Positions 1 to 8,248 of a stretch of DNA of 64,000 nucleotides are shown here, one piece after another. The position numbers and the translations under genes are program-made. Below the pieces are notes generated by a model, which saw nothing but the letters and a program-made list of their open reading frames with translations, was not told the origin of the DNA and did not search any database. Source of the DNA: Methylotenera_A sp049687015 (GTDB taxonomy: Bacteria; Pseudomonadota; Gammaproteobacteria; Burkholderiales; Methylophilaceae). Within the stretch, counting starts at the first letter, position 1. Each line of letters starts with the position of its first letter. Location: positions 33,909 through 97,908 of the forward strand of contig JBAVIP010000032.1 in assembly GCA_049687015.1 (NCBI GenBank), written 5' to 3'.

Positions 1-263
1 CTGAATTCGTCGCCTACCCGCTTGATATTTTGCATTTCAAGCATCACAGTCGCAGCAAGCTTGACAATATGCCGACCAGGCTCGGTGATGCCGGTTAGGC
101 GCTTACCATGGCGCTGAAAAATTTGCAGTTTCAGTTCATCTTCCAGCATCTGAATCTGCTTGCTCACGCCAGGTTGCGAAGTATGGAGCGCTTCGGCGGC
201 TGCAGAAATGCTCAAGCCCTGACGAGCCACTTCATGGATGTATTTCAATTGGTGAAGTTTCAT
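1..263 (-). CDS. cysB: CysB-type LysR-family transcriptional regulator (N-terminal part, cut by window edge)
   Basis: Translating the minus strand from the ATG at 263 gives a protein starting MKLHQLKYIHEVARQG, followed by a LysR winged helix-turn-helix with the segment LHTSQPGVSKQIQMLEDEL at about residues 27-45. This closely resembles CysB/Cbl, the activators of sulfate assimilation that sense O- or N-acetylserine. About 87 codons are present; the effector domain lies outside the window. It is divergent from the TauE-family gene and next to the cys cluster, which it probably controls. Cbl or another CysB paralogue is the alternative. Confidence 0.85.
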   Translation of the reverse strand, partial: MKLHQLKYIHEVARQGLSISAAAEALHTSQPGVSKQIQMLEDELKLQIFQRHGKRLTGITEPGRHIVKLAATVMLEMQNIKRVGDEF

Positions 264-306
264 ACAAAACCTCTTTTCGCCAAAGTAATCTTTATAACTA
301 AATAAT

Positions 307-329
307 ATACCAAAATAATAAATTGGTAT
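307..329. promoter_or_regulatory. 7-bp inverted repeat in the cysB/tauE spacer (candidate operator)
   Basis: ATACCAA at 307-313 and TTGGTAT at 323-329 form a perfect inverted repeat with a 9-nt AT-rich spacer, between two divergent starts. LysR-type regulators bind dyads of this general kind. Binding by CysB here is inference. Confidence 0.35.
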
Positions 330-393
330 TAAATAATTATATCAATTACTGTTATATTATGCGCCTTAATGACTTGCTCAGATTAGTTGGCAC

Positions 394-1242
394 ATGGATT
401 TTGCTTTTTACATTATTGCTGGTTTTGTAGTTGGTTTGCTGGTAGGACTTACCGGCGTCGGCGGCGGTTCTCTCATGACGCCGATTTTACTGATATTTTT
501 TAATGTCAAAGCCGCTGTTGCAGTAGGTACGGATTTGTTATACGCCTCTATCACCAAAACTGCAGGTATTTTCGCACATGGCAAACTAGGCAATATTGAT
601 TGGAAAATCGTGCGTTTGCTGGCATTTGGCAGCATTCCTGCTGCCATTATCACCACGCTATATTTAAGAAGCGCAGGTGTTGCCACTGACGACACAGTTG
701 TCAGTATTAAATTTTGGCTCGGTATCGCATTATTGCTAACATCTTTATCAGTATTATTTCGCAATCAACTCACGAAATTATCCAAAAAAGAACATTGGGT
801 TAATCCAGCTTACGCACCTGCACTCACCGTGATTTTGGGCTTAATACTGGGCTTTTTGGTGACATTAACCTCTGTTGGCGCCGGCGCTTTGGGTGTAACC
901 GCCTTACTCATTCTCTATCCCAAAGTGTCAATTACCCGAATTGTGGGCACCGATGTGGCGCATGCAGTGCCGCTGACCTTGGTAGCAGGTTTAGGCCATG
1001 TCAGCCTTGGCACTGTGGATTATCAATTACTTGGCACTTTGCTCATTGGCTCAATCCCGGGCATTTGGATTGGCAGTCATTTAAGCTCAAAAGTTGCAGA
1101 ACATTGGGTGCGCACCGTGCTTGCGCTAATTTTAGTGTATGTTGGTCAAAAGTTATCTTTTCCACAATTAAATCAATTGCTAGGAATTTCAGTATTGCTA
1201 TTTTTAGTGGCCTACAAGCAATTAGCGTTAAGAAAAACCTGA
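394..1242 (+). CDS. TauE/SafE-family sulfite/anion exporter
   Basis: A 282-residue, highly hydrophobic inner-membrane protein with the two repeated halves typical of the TauE/SafE (DUF81) family. The glycine-rich signatures lie at about residues 8-29 (GLLVGLTGVGGGSLMTP) and 148-168 (FLVTLTSVGAGALGVT). About eight membrane segments are visible. The family exports sulfite, sulfonates or related anions. Its place between a CysB-like regulator and sulfite reductase fits sulfite efflux or handling of excess sulfur anions; the substrate is inferred from context. Confidence 0.88.
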   Translation: MDFAFYIIAGFVVGLLVGLTGVGGGSLMTPILLIFFNVKAAVAVGTDLLYASITKTAGIFAHGKLGNIDWKIVRLLAFGSIPAAIITTLYLRSAGVATDDTVVSIKFWLGIALLLTSLSVLFRNQLTKLSKKEHWVNPAYAPALTVILGLILGFLVTLTSVGAGALGVTALLILYPKVSITRIVGTDVAHAVPLTLVAGLGHVSLGTVDYQLLGTLLIGSIPGIWIGSHLSSKVAEHWVRTVLALILVYVGQKLSFPQLNQLLGISVLLFLVAYKQLALRKT

Positions 1243-1333
1243 TGCAGGTGCCTGTATTGTTAAATTAAGCGCTTTTTAGATTAAAATGGCTGGTTGAGTT
1301 TTAAGCAAGAAAATTAATGTACAAGAGAATCTT

Positions 1334-3001
1334 ATGTATAAGTACGACGAAATAGACCAGAGAATTGTTGATGAGCGCGTGGCGCAGTATCGCGACCAAA
1401 CACGCCGTTTTTTAGCAGGTGAGTTGACTGAAGACGAGTTTCGTCCATTACGTCTGCAAAATGGTCTTTACATTCAACGCTATGCACCCATGCTGCGTAT
1501 CGCCGTACCTTACGGCATGCTGTCTAGCCGCCAATTGCGCAAGCTGGGCGATATCTCAAAAAAATACGATAAGGGCTATGGCCATTTCAGTACGCGTCAA
1601 AACTTGCAACTTAACTGGCCAACATTAGAAAGTACACCAGAGATATTAGCTGAACTTGCTACTGTTGAAATGCACGCCATTCAAACCTCAGGTAACTGTA
1701 TTCGCAACATTACCACCGACCAGTTTGCCGGCATTGCCCCCGATGAGGTGATTGACCCACGAGCGATGGCCGAAATTATGCGTCAATGGAGTACGTTCCA
1801 CCCAGAGTTTGCACTGCTGCCACGCAAGTTCAAAATTGCCGTAAGCGGCACCAAACACGACCGTGCCGTAGTGCAGGCACACGACATTGGCTTGGAGTTC
1901 TATACCGATGCACAAGGCAAGATGGCTATTAGAGTCTGGGTCGGCGGTGGCTTGGGCCGCACGCCGATACTGGGCTCAATTATCCGGGAGCACTTAGAGT
2001 GGCAACACGCCCTTACCTACTGCGAAGCCATTATTCGGGTATATAACCTGCACGGCCGCCGCGATAATATGTACAAAGCACGCATTAAAATTTTGGTAAA
2101 AGCGCTTGGTATTGATGAATTCCGCAAGCAAGTAGAAGCTGAATGGGCACACTTGAAAGGTGCGCCAAATACCATTACTGAAGCCGAGTTGACACGGGTC
2201 AGTAAACATTTTGATGCCATGCCCTATGAAACACTGCCAGCGCATGATGCCAGCTTTGATAAGGCTATCGCCAGCAACAAAGCTTTTGCTGCCTGGGTAA
2301 AACGCTGCGTGCATCCACACAAAATGGCTGGTTACCGCGCAGTCACGCTGTCACTTAAACCACACGGCAAAGCCCCCGGCGATGCTACCAGCGAGCAAAT
2401 GTGGGCAGTAGCTGATTTAGCTGAACAATATAGTTTTGGTGAATTGCGTGTTTCGCATGAACAAAACCTGATTCTCGCGGATGTCAAACTAAGCGATTTA
2501 TTTGCGCTGTGGGAAAAAGCGCGTGCCAACGGCTTGGCAACGCCGAATATAGGCTTGCTCACCGATATTATTTGCTGCCCGGGAGGCGATTTCTGCTCGC
2601 TTGCCAATGCCAAAAGCATCCCGATTGCCGAAGCCATTCAGATGCAGTTTGATAACCTGGATTACTTGCATGATATTGGCGATATTGAAATCAACATCTC
2701 TGGCTGTATGAATGGTTGCGGGCATCATAGTATTGGTCATATTGGTATTCTGGGCGTAGATAAAGATAATTCCGAATGGTACCAAGTGTCGATTGGCGGC
2801 AAACAAGGTAACGACGCTAGCCTCGGCAGTGTAATTGGCCCTTCGTTTGCGGCCGAAGAAATGCCTGAAGTAATTCAAAAGTTGATTGATGTGTACATCA
2901 AAGAACGCATGCCTGAAGAACGCTTTATTGATACCGTACGCCGCTTGGGCGTAGCGCCCTTCAAGGCCAACGTATATGCAAAAGAAGGGGTTGCAGCATG
3001 A
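1334..3001 (+). CDS. cysI: Sulfite (nitrite/sulfite) reductase hemoprotein, CysI type
   Basis: A 555-residue siroheme/[4Fe-4S] reductase that reduces sulfite to sulfide in the cytoplasm. The paired ferredoxin-like and catalytic halves are present. The cluster/siroheme ligands are the CCPGGDFC motif near residue 414 and SGCMNGCG near 457-461. The stop overlaps the start of the DUF934 gene (ATGA), so the two are translationally coupled. There is no flavoprotein cysJ beside it; in this type of cluster the electron donor is probably a ferredoxin. Assimilatory nitrite reductase is possible from the fold alone, but the flanking cysH, cysD and cysN favour sulfite. Confidence 0.92.
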   Translation: MYKYDEIDQRIVDERVAQYRDQTRRFLAGELTEDEFRPLRLQNGLYIQRYAPMLRIAVPYGMLSSRQLRKLGDISKKYDKGYGHFSTRQNLQLNWPTLESTPEILAELATVEMHAIQTSGNCIRNITTDQFAGIAPDEVIDPRAMAEIMRQWSTFHPEFALLPRKFKIAVSGTKHDRAVVQAHDIGLEFYTDAQGKMAIRVWVGGGLGRTPILGSIIREHLEWQHALTYCEAIIRVYNLHGRRDNMYKARIKILVKALGIDEFRKQVEAEWAHLKGAPNTITEAELTRVSKHFDAMPYETLPAHDASFDKAIASNKAFAAWVKRCVHPHKMAGYRAVTLSLKPHGKAPGDATSEQMWAVADLAEQYSFGELRVSHEQNLILADVKLSDLFALWEKARANGLATPNIGLLTDIICCPGGDFCSLANAKSIPIAEAIQMQFDNLDYLHDIGDIEINISGCMNGCGHHSIGHIGILGVDKDNSEWYQVSIGGKQGNDASLGSVIGPSFAAEEMPEVIQKLIDVYIKERMPEERFIDTVRRLGVAPFKANVYAKEGVAA

Positions 3002-3615
3002 GCAACCTGATTAAACTAAATAGTGATGTTGCAAGCATTGTGGAAGACGAATGGTTGCTTGTCAGCCTGCCAGCATCTGAAGTGGAAGAGCGCAAACAGG
3101 CAGGTAAAGTGGTGCTGTTCAAGCTTACGGGCGAAAATACAGTCACAAACGAGCAAATTGCAACTACCACTATCCCTGCCACTGGCAAAATCATCGTGCC
3201 ATTGAGCGTGTTCATTGCACGCAGAAATGAGCTTGCAAGCCGCATCAATAAAAGTGAAGTCGGCGTTTGGCTGGACACGCATGAAGTGCTAGAGAATTTA
3301 GTCAAAAATCATGCAGATTTAAACGCTCTGCCAATTATCGCGGTGCATGTGGAACGCTTTGCCGATGGCCGTATTTTCTCACTCGGCACCTTGTTACGCA
3401 CGCGCTACGGTTATAAAAACGAATTGCGCGCTTTTGGCGACGTGCTTAGGGATCAATTGTACTTTTTAAAACGCAGCGGCTTCACTAGCTTTGTTATTCG
3501 CGCAGATCGCTCGGCAGAAGATGCGATCGCCAGCCTGAATGACTTTAGTGTGCCCTATCAAGGCGCGGTAGATGAGCCACGGCCTGTGTTTCAGCGCTAT
3601 AACAGGACGGTGTAA
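2998..3615 (+). CDS. DUF934 family protein, accessory to sulfite reduction
   Basis: A 205-residue soluble protein overlapping the cysI stop by 4 nt. It matches the DUF934 family: a C-terminal block of RIFSLGTLLRTRYGYKNELRAFGD type followed by a Gly/Asp-rich end. The family nearly always sits between cysI and cysH in beta- and gammaproteobacteria and is annotated as a putative oxidoreductase in sulfite reduction. No redox cysteines or cofactor motif are visible, so a structural or electron-transfer partner role for CysI is inferred from context only. Confidence 0.85.
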   Translation: MSNLIKLNSDVASIVEDEWLLVSLPASEVEERKQAGKVVLFKLTGENTVTNEQIATTTIPATGKIIVPLSVFIARRNELASRINKSEVGVWLDTHEVLENLVKNHADLNALPIIAVHVERFADGRIFSLGTLLRTRYGYKNELRAFGDVLRDQLYFLKRSGFTSFVIRADRSAEDAIASLNDFSVPYQGAVDEPRPVFQRYNRTV

Positions 3616-4377
3616 ATGTCAGGCGAAGTTTCAATGCTCAAACCCGCGACCAGCAACCCTGCCACCAGCCCAACGTTGACTGATGCACTCGAAGCTACTG
3701 TTAACACAAAAAAAGGTGAAGTGCTTGATGTGCTTTATCAAGCGGCTAAAGAGTTTGGTGCACAAAACATCACCTTCGCCAACAGCTTTGGCGCAGAAGA
3801 CATGGTGTTGACGGACGTCATCCTTAACTACGATCTGGGTATTGAAATATTTTCGCTCGACACCGGGCGCCTGCCAACAGAAACCTATGATTTGATGGCC
3901 AAAGTGGAAAAACACTACAACACCAAGTTGAATGTATTTTTTCCGCAAGCACAAATAGTTGAGTTTTATGTTAAAAATCATGGTATTAACGCATTTTATG
4001 AAAGTATTGAATTAAGAAAAAGTTGCTGCCACATGCGCAAGGTTGAACCACTACAACGCGCACTAAAAGGCAAGTTCGCTTGGATTACCGGCATGCGTGC
4101 CGCACAAGCGACTACGCGCGCCAGCTTACCAGTGCGTGAGTTTGACGAAGCGAACAAGCTCGAAAAATTCAATCCATTAAGCGATTGGACAGAACAGGAA
4201 GTTTGGGCATATATCCGCATGTTTAACGTGCCTTACAATGCACTGCACGACAAGTTTTATCCGAGCATCGGCTGCGCACCCTGCACACGCGCCGTTGCTG
4301 TGGGCGAAGACGTGCGTGCTGGCCGCTGGTGGTGGGAAAACGCAGGTAGCAAGGAGTGTGGACTTCATGTTAAATGA
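3616..4377 (+). CDS. cysH: Assimilatory APS-type phosphoadenylyl/adenylyl-sulfate reductase
   Basis: A 253-residue thioredoxin-dependent reductase giving sulfite from APS/PAPS. It has CC at residues 137-138, CxxC at 220-223 (GCAPC) and the catalytic Cys248 in KECGLH. The CC plus CxxC set is the [4Fe-4S] ligand signature of APS reductases and is absent from E. coli-type PAPS reductase, so APS is the likely substrate; no cysC kinase gene is seen. The start directly follows the DUF934 stop (TAAATG); Met7 is an alternative start. About 80 nt beyond the stop lies a second, diverged copy of its last codons (see the relic at 4460-4489). Confidence 0.9.
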   Translation: MSGEVSMLKPATSNPATSPTLTDALEATVNTKKGEVLDVLYQAAKEFGAQNITFANSFGAEDMVLTDVILNYDLGIEIFSLDTGRLPTETYDLMAKVEKHYNTKLNVFFPQAQIVEFYVKNHGINAFYESIELRKSCCHMRKVEPLQRALKGKFAWITGMRAAQATTRASLPVREFDEANKLEKFNPLSDWTEQEVWAYIRMFNVPYNALHDKFYPSIGCAPCTRAVAVGEDVRAGRWWWENAGSKECGLHVK

Positions 4378-4412
4378 AGGCCGCACTACGAAGCTGCCGC
4401 AGTTTCTGCGTA

Positions 4413-4438
4413 GCACAGCAAAATATTAATTGCTGTGC
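4413..4438. terminator. Hairpin downstream of cysH
   Basis: GCACAGCAA (4413-4421) and TTGCTGTGC (4430-4438) form a perfect 9-bp stem with an 8-nt AT loop, between the cysH stop and cysD. There is no strong T-tract on the plus strand, so it may stabilise mRNA or act as a weak terminator rather than a strong intrinsic one. Confidence 0.5.
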
Positions 4439-4459
4439 GAAGCTAAAACCCACAAAACA

Positions 4460-4489
4460 AAAGAATGTGGTCTTCACGTAAAGAAATAG
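4460..4489 (+). pseudogene. Relic second 3' end of cysH
   Basis: Codons at 4460-4489 read KECGLHVKK-stop, repeating the functional cysH C-terminus KECGLHVK-stop at 4351-4377. Over the eight shared codons there are six nucleotide differences, all at third positions and all synonymous. This looks like the tail of a diverged cysH allele left after recombination replaced the upstream part. No start or upstream cysH sequence is attached. Confidence 0.65.
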
Positions 4490-4530
4490 ATTTAAAGTTA
4501 AATATTAATATAATTCTATAAGTTATTGAA

Positions 4531-5463
4531 ATGTCAATTAAAAAGCAACCATTATCACATTTAGACTGGCTAGAAGCCGAAGCCATCCACATCCTGCGTG
4601 AAGTCGCAGGACAATGCAGCAATCCTGTGCTGTTATTCTCTGGCGGCAAAGATTCGCTCTGTATTTTGCGCCTGGCGGAAAAGGCTTTTCGCCCTGGCCG
4701 CTTTCCCTTCCCGCTCATGCATATCGACACAGGCCATAACTATCAGGAAGTGATTGATTTCCGCGACCAGCGCGCTGCAGAATTGGGCGAGCGCCTTATT
4801 GTGCGCTCGGTGGAAGATTCGATGAAACGTGGCACCGTGGTACTCAAATCACCGGATGAACCGCGCAACAAGCACCAGTCTGTGACATTGCTGGAAGCTA
4901 TTGAAGAATTCGGCTTCGATTGCTGCATTGGAGGCGCGCGTCGTGACGAGGAAAAAGCCCGTGCTAAAGAACGCATCATGAGCTTCCGCGATGAGTTTGG
5001 TCAATGGGATCCTAAAAATCAGCGTCCTGAATTATGGAATCTCTATAACGCTCGCAGTCACAAAGGCGAAAACATCCGCGCTTTTCCTATCTCAAACTGG
5101 ACGGAAATGGACGTGTGGCAATATATTGAACGCGAGAATCTGGCCTTGCCGAGCATTTATTTTGCACATAACCGAGACATTATTATGCGCGGCGGCGCGA
5201 TGATGCCCGCCAACGTGAAACTTGCCAGTGGCGAAGTGATTAACGTGCCTAAAGCTGGTGAAAAAGTCGTGAATATACAAGTGCGCTTTCGTACTGTGGG
5301 CGACATCACCTGCACCGCGCCAGTGCTTAGCGACGCAGATAACGTAAGCAAAATCGTGCTAGAAACCGCGACCACCACCATTACCGAGCGCGGCGCAACG
5401 CGGCTTGACGACCAAACGTCCGATGCTAGTATGGAACAGCGCAAAAAAGAAGGCTACTTCTAA
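4531..5463 (+). CDS. cysD: Sulfate adenylyltransferase subunit 2
   Basis: A 310-residue ATP sulfurylase small subunit (PAPS-reductase/ATP-pyrophosphatase superfamily) making APS from sulfate and ATP together with CysN. The PP-loop SGGKDS is at residues 37-42, followed by the DTGHNYQEV block and CCIGGARRDEEKARAKERI. The length is typical for CysD. It lies about 150 nt after cysH with cysN downstream, separated by a 118-bp palindromic repeat element. Confidence 0.96.
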   Translation: MSIKKQPLSHLDWLEAEAIHILREVAGQCSNPVLLFSGGKDSLCILRLAEKAFRPGRFPFPLMHIDTGHNYQEVIDFRDQRAAELGERLIVRSVEDSMKRGTVVLKSPDEPRNKHQSVTLLEAIEEFGFDCCIGGARRDEEKARAKERIMSFRDEFGQWDPKNQRPELWNLYNARSHKGENIRAFPISNWTEMDVWQYIERENLALPSIYFAHNRDIIMRGGAMMPANVKLASGEVINVPKAGEKVVNIQVRFRTVGDITCTAPVLSDADNVSKIVLETATTTITERGATRLDDQTSDASMEQRKKEGYF

Positions 5464-5474
5464 AAAATGCCACT

Positions 5475-5592
5475 AAATCAATTTATTGAACCCATTGCGG
5501 CGTTGCGCGGTGCTCAAAATCCTTATGTACTACGTGTACATTCCGGTTTTTGCGCGCCGTGCGCCTTGCACTGCAACCCAATAAATTGATTT
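5475..5592. repeat. 118-bp palindromic repeat element, copy A (cysD-cysN spacer)
   Basis: The ends are a perfect 14-bp inverted repeat: AAATCAATTTATTG at 5475-5488 and CAATAAATTGATTT at 5579-5592. Inside lie GCGTTGCGCGGTGCTC (5500-5515), a central dyad ATGTAC/GTACAT (5525-5530/5536-5541) and GCGCGCCGTGCGCCTTG (5552-5568). Both G+C-rich blocks recur identically in the element at 47490-47613, whose outer arms are different. It fills nearly the whole spacer inside the cysDN operon. Confidence 0.75.
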
Positions 5593-5623
5593 ATCAAGCA
5601 TTTTTTGATTTTTGAGAATGAAT

Positions 5624-6913
5624 ATGAAAACTGAACACAACGATTCCCTACTCCGTTTCATGACCTGCGGTAGCGTGGATGATGGCAAAAGCACGCTCAT
5701 TGGGCGTTTACTGTTTGACACCAAAACTATTCTGGCGGATACGCTTACGCAGATTTCAAATACCTCTAAAAAACGCGGTATGGAAGCGGTGGATTTATCG
5801 CTGCTGACTGATGGCCTGCAAGCCGAGCGTGAGCAAGGCATTACGATTGATGTCGCTTATCGCTATTTCAGCACGGGCACACGCAAGTACATCATTGCCG
5901 ATGCACCGGGTCACGAACAATATACCCGCAACATGGTGACAGCGGCCTCTACCGCTAACCTGGCAATTATTTTAATTGATGCGCGTAAAGGTGTACTTAC
6001 ACAAACACGCCGCCATAGTTATTTAGCACATTTAGTAGGTATTCCGCACATTATAGTGGCTGTGAATAAAATGGATTTAATTAATTACGACCAAACCATT
6101 TACAACAAAATTTGTGCGGATTATTTGGCTTTTGCGAATGAAATTGGCTTAGCGCAAAGTAAAACTGCCGCTGGCCATGATATTCGCTTTTTACCGATGT
6201 CTGCCTTGAATGGCGATATGCTGGTTGATCGTTTAGAAAACATGCCTTGGTACACAGGCGAAACACTGCTCGAGATGCTCGAAAAAGCACCTGCCGCGCA
6301 CACCGAGCAGAATGAAGAATTCCGCTTTCCGGTGCAATTTGTCTGTCGCCCGCATGCCAGCGCCGATGCTGATTTGCACGATTTTAGAGGCTTTATGGGT
6401 CGCATTGAGAGTGGCGATATTGCCGTGGGTGATGCTGTAACTGTGCTGCCAAATGGTTACCAATCCAAGGTAAAAGCCATTCAAATTGGTGATATGCAAC
6501 TGCAAAGCGCACAAACTGAACAAAGCATAACTTTGTTGCTAGATGATGAAATCGACACCTCACGTGGCGACATGATTGTGAAAACTGGCAGCAAGATTGA
6601 GCCAGTGAAACAGATTGAAGCCTTCGTTTGCTGGCTGTCAGAAACGCCGATGTCACCTGCACGCACTTATATTATTCGCCATACCACACGTGAATCTAAA
6701 GCCAAAGTCGGTGCGATCAGCTACAAAGTGGACGTGAACACACTGGAACAACAAGCGACAACTGACTTAAAAATGAATGATATTGCGCGCATGAGCTTTA
6801 AACTGGCACAACCGTTGATGGTGGATAGTTATACGCAAAATCGCGCGATTGGCGCGTTTATTGTGATTGATGAGAGTACAAACAACACCGTTGGTGCGGG
6901 CATGATTATGTGA
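5624..6913 (+). CDS. cysN: Sulfate adenylyltransferase subunit 1 (GTPase)
   Basis: An EF-Tu-like GTPase that drives APS synthesis with CysD. The P-loop GSVDDGKS lies at residues 16-23, followed by the switch II DAPGHEQYTRNM and the NKMD guanine motif. About 429 residues; the C-terminus ends without a CysC (APS kinase) domain, so it is CysN and not the CysNC fusion. I chose the ATG at 5624 because GAGA at 5614-5617 gives a normal spacing; ATG 5618 and TTG 5612 are also in frame. Confidence 0.95.
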   Translation: MKTEHNDSLLRFMTCGSVDDGKSTLIGRLLFDTKTILADTLTQISNTSKKRGMEAVDLSLLTDGLQAEREQGITIDVAYRYFSTGTRKYIIADAPGHEQYTRNMVTAASTANLAIILIDARKGVLTQTRRHSYLAHLVGIPHIIVAVNKMDLINYDQTIYNKICADYLAFANEIGLAQSKTAAGHDIRFLPMSALNGDMLVDRLENMPWYTGETLLEMLEKAPAAHTEQNEEFRFPVQFVCRPHASADADLHDFRGFMGRIESGDIAVGDAVTVLPNGYQSKVKAIQIGDMQLQSAQTEQSITLLLDDEIDTSRGDMIVKTGSKIEPVKQIEAFVCWLSETPMSPARTYIIRHTTRESKAKVGAISYKVDVNTLEQQATTDLKMNDIARMSFKLAQPLMVDSYTQNRAIGAFIVIDESTNNTVGAGMIM

Positions 6914-6989
6914 AATTAATCCATCGCCAATTAACAGGATTTCTAATAAAATAACGTTTTAGCTACCCAAGCTGTAAAGGACTGTAAAA

Positions 6990-7313
6990 ATGACTTATGT
7001 CGTCACCGAAAACTGTATTCAATGCAAATATACCGATTGCGTAGATGTCTGCCCTGTCGATTGCTTTGTCGAAGGGCCTAACTTCCTGGCGATTAACCCG
7101 GATGAGTGCATAGATTGCACGCTATGCGTTGCAGAGTGCCCCGCTGAGGCGATTTTTGCGGAAGACGATGTACCAGCAGACCAGCAGCAATTTATCGCGT
7201 TAAACGCGCGCCTTGCAAAGATCTGGCCTGTGATTACCTCACGTAAACCCGGCCTTGAAGATGCCGACGCCATGAATGGCGTGCCTGGCAAGCTTGAATT
7301 ATTGATTGAATAG
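6990..7313 (+). CDS. fdxA: 7Fe ferredoxin, FdxA type
   Basis: A 107-residue ferredoxin of the Azotobacter FdI type. Cys9, Cys17 and Cys50 match the [3Fe-4S] ligands; Cys21, Cys40, Cys43 and Cys46 match the [4Fe-4S] ligands, with the extra Cys12 and Cys25 also conserved. A low-potential electron carrier, it follows the cys genes on the same strand and could supply electrons to the cysJ-less sulfite reductase. That link is inference; fdxA is often an independent gene. Confidence 0.93.
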   Translation: MTYVVTENCIQCKYTDCVDVCPVDCFVEGPNFLAINPDECIDCTLCVAECPAEAIFAEDDVPADQQQFIALNARLAKIWPVITSRKPGLEDADAMNGVPGKLELLIE

Positions 7314-7337
7314 TTTGTAATCAATTTAGGTATCAAT

Positions 7338-7365
7338 AAAAAAGGAGACTAAAGTCTCCTTTTTT
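7338..7365. terminator. Bidirectional intrinsic terminator
   Basis: A-run plus GGAGACT (7338-7350), a 2-nt loop, then AGTCTCC plus T-run (7353-7365). It lies between convergent genes, so it can serve both fdxA and the minus-strand gene at 7384. Confidence 0.85.
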
Positions 7366-7383
7366 ATTAGCGCACGTAACACA

Positions 7384-8067
7384 CTACATTGCGTATGCGA
7401 GATTAGGTTGTGCCTGATTTAATTTGACTTGATCAAGCGCATTGGAATCACCTTTCCAGAAATAATAGAACTCTCTCCCAACTTTTAAGTAGTTATTGTA
7501 GGCCTCTTCAGATGTAAACAGCGCCAAGTTAGCATCTACTGCTTTACGATAAGCAACAGGCTGCTTATGCGGTGCACTGCGTAACATTAACAATAGTAAC
7601 TTAACAAGCTTTTTGCATGCAGCCACGAAAAAGTCATCTGCACCGTGATCGCGTAATACGCTCTCATAGGTCTCGAGCGGTTTGATTTCGGATGTGGTCA
7701 AGGTAAGCTCATCCAAGGAATCCCACATCTGTTTCAAATCTGTTTCCACAGGTTTCCACTCTGGCGGGTTCGCTTCAAAAGCATTGTCCTGGTTCATCGC
7801 GACGATTGCTTTGATGTCATTAATCCAGAACGAAAAATAGTCTCGGATGACTGGCAAATAAACAGACCATAGTGATTTATCCAGCTTCTTGAATAGCTCG
7901 TCTACCGCCTCTCTAAAAGCAAAGCCATCACTATTAATTTTCTCTATATATGGCACCAGCCTCAAAATAACAACTTCACGTTGGCGAAGCAACACCTTGG
8001 AGAAGCCTTTGCGCTCCAGTAAATTCAGGTATGCATTGAGTGCGACATGTTCACGATTAATTTTCAT
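7384..8067 (-). CDS. Hypothetical protein, helical, soluble
   Basis: About 227 residues, not recognised. The sequence looks entirely alpha-helical, rich in Leu, Lys and aromatics, with repeated W/F/Y-rich segments (SLWSVYLPVIRDYFSFWIND at about residues 66-85, REFYYFWKGD near 202-211). No signal peptide, membrane segment or cysteine cluster is visible. I chose the ATG at 8067, which has GGAG six bases upstream; a GTG four codons earlier is in frame. It is monocistronic and divergent from the DUF4126 gene. Function unknown. Confidence 0.7.
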   Translation of the reverse strand: MKINREHVALNAYLNLLERKGFSKVLLRQREVVILRLVPYIEKINSDGFAFREAVDELFKKLDKSLWSVYLPVIRDYFSFWINDIKAIVAMNQDNAFEANPPEWKPVETDLKQMWDSLDELTLTTSEIKPLETYESVLRDHGADDFFVAACKKLVKLLLLMLRSAPHKQPVAYRKAVDANLALFTSEEAYNNYLKVGREFYYFWKGDSNALDQVKLNQAQPNLAYAM

Positions 8068-8248
8068 ATATTGCTCCACTTATCACATGTTAATTCATGT
8101 TAATTAAAGTACGCAAATAATCTCAGATAGAACAATACTACTGACACTAGAGCTATCAGATAGTTTTTTATTAAATTTGAGATTTTGCATTATATAACTC
8201 ATTATAATTGAGCGATATACTTTTCAAATAATGGAATAAGGGCTGCTT

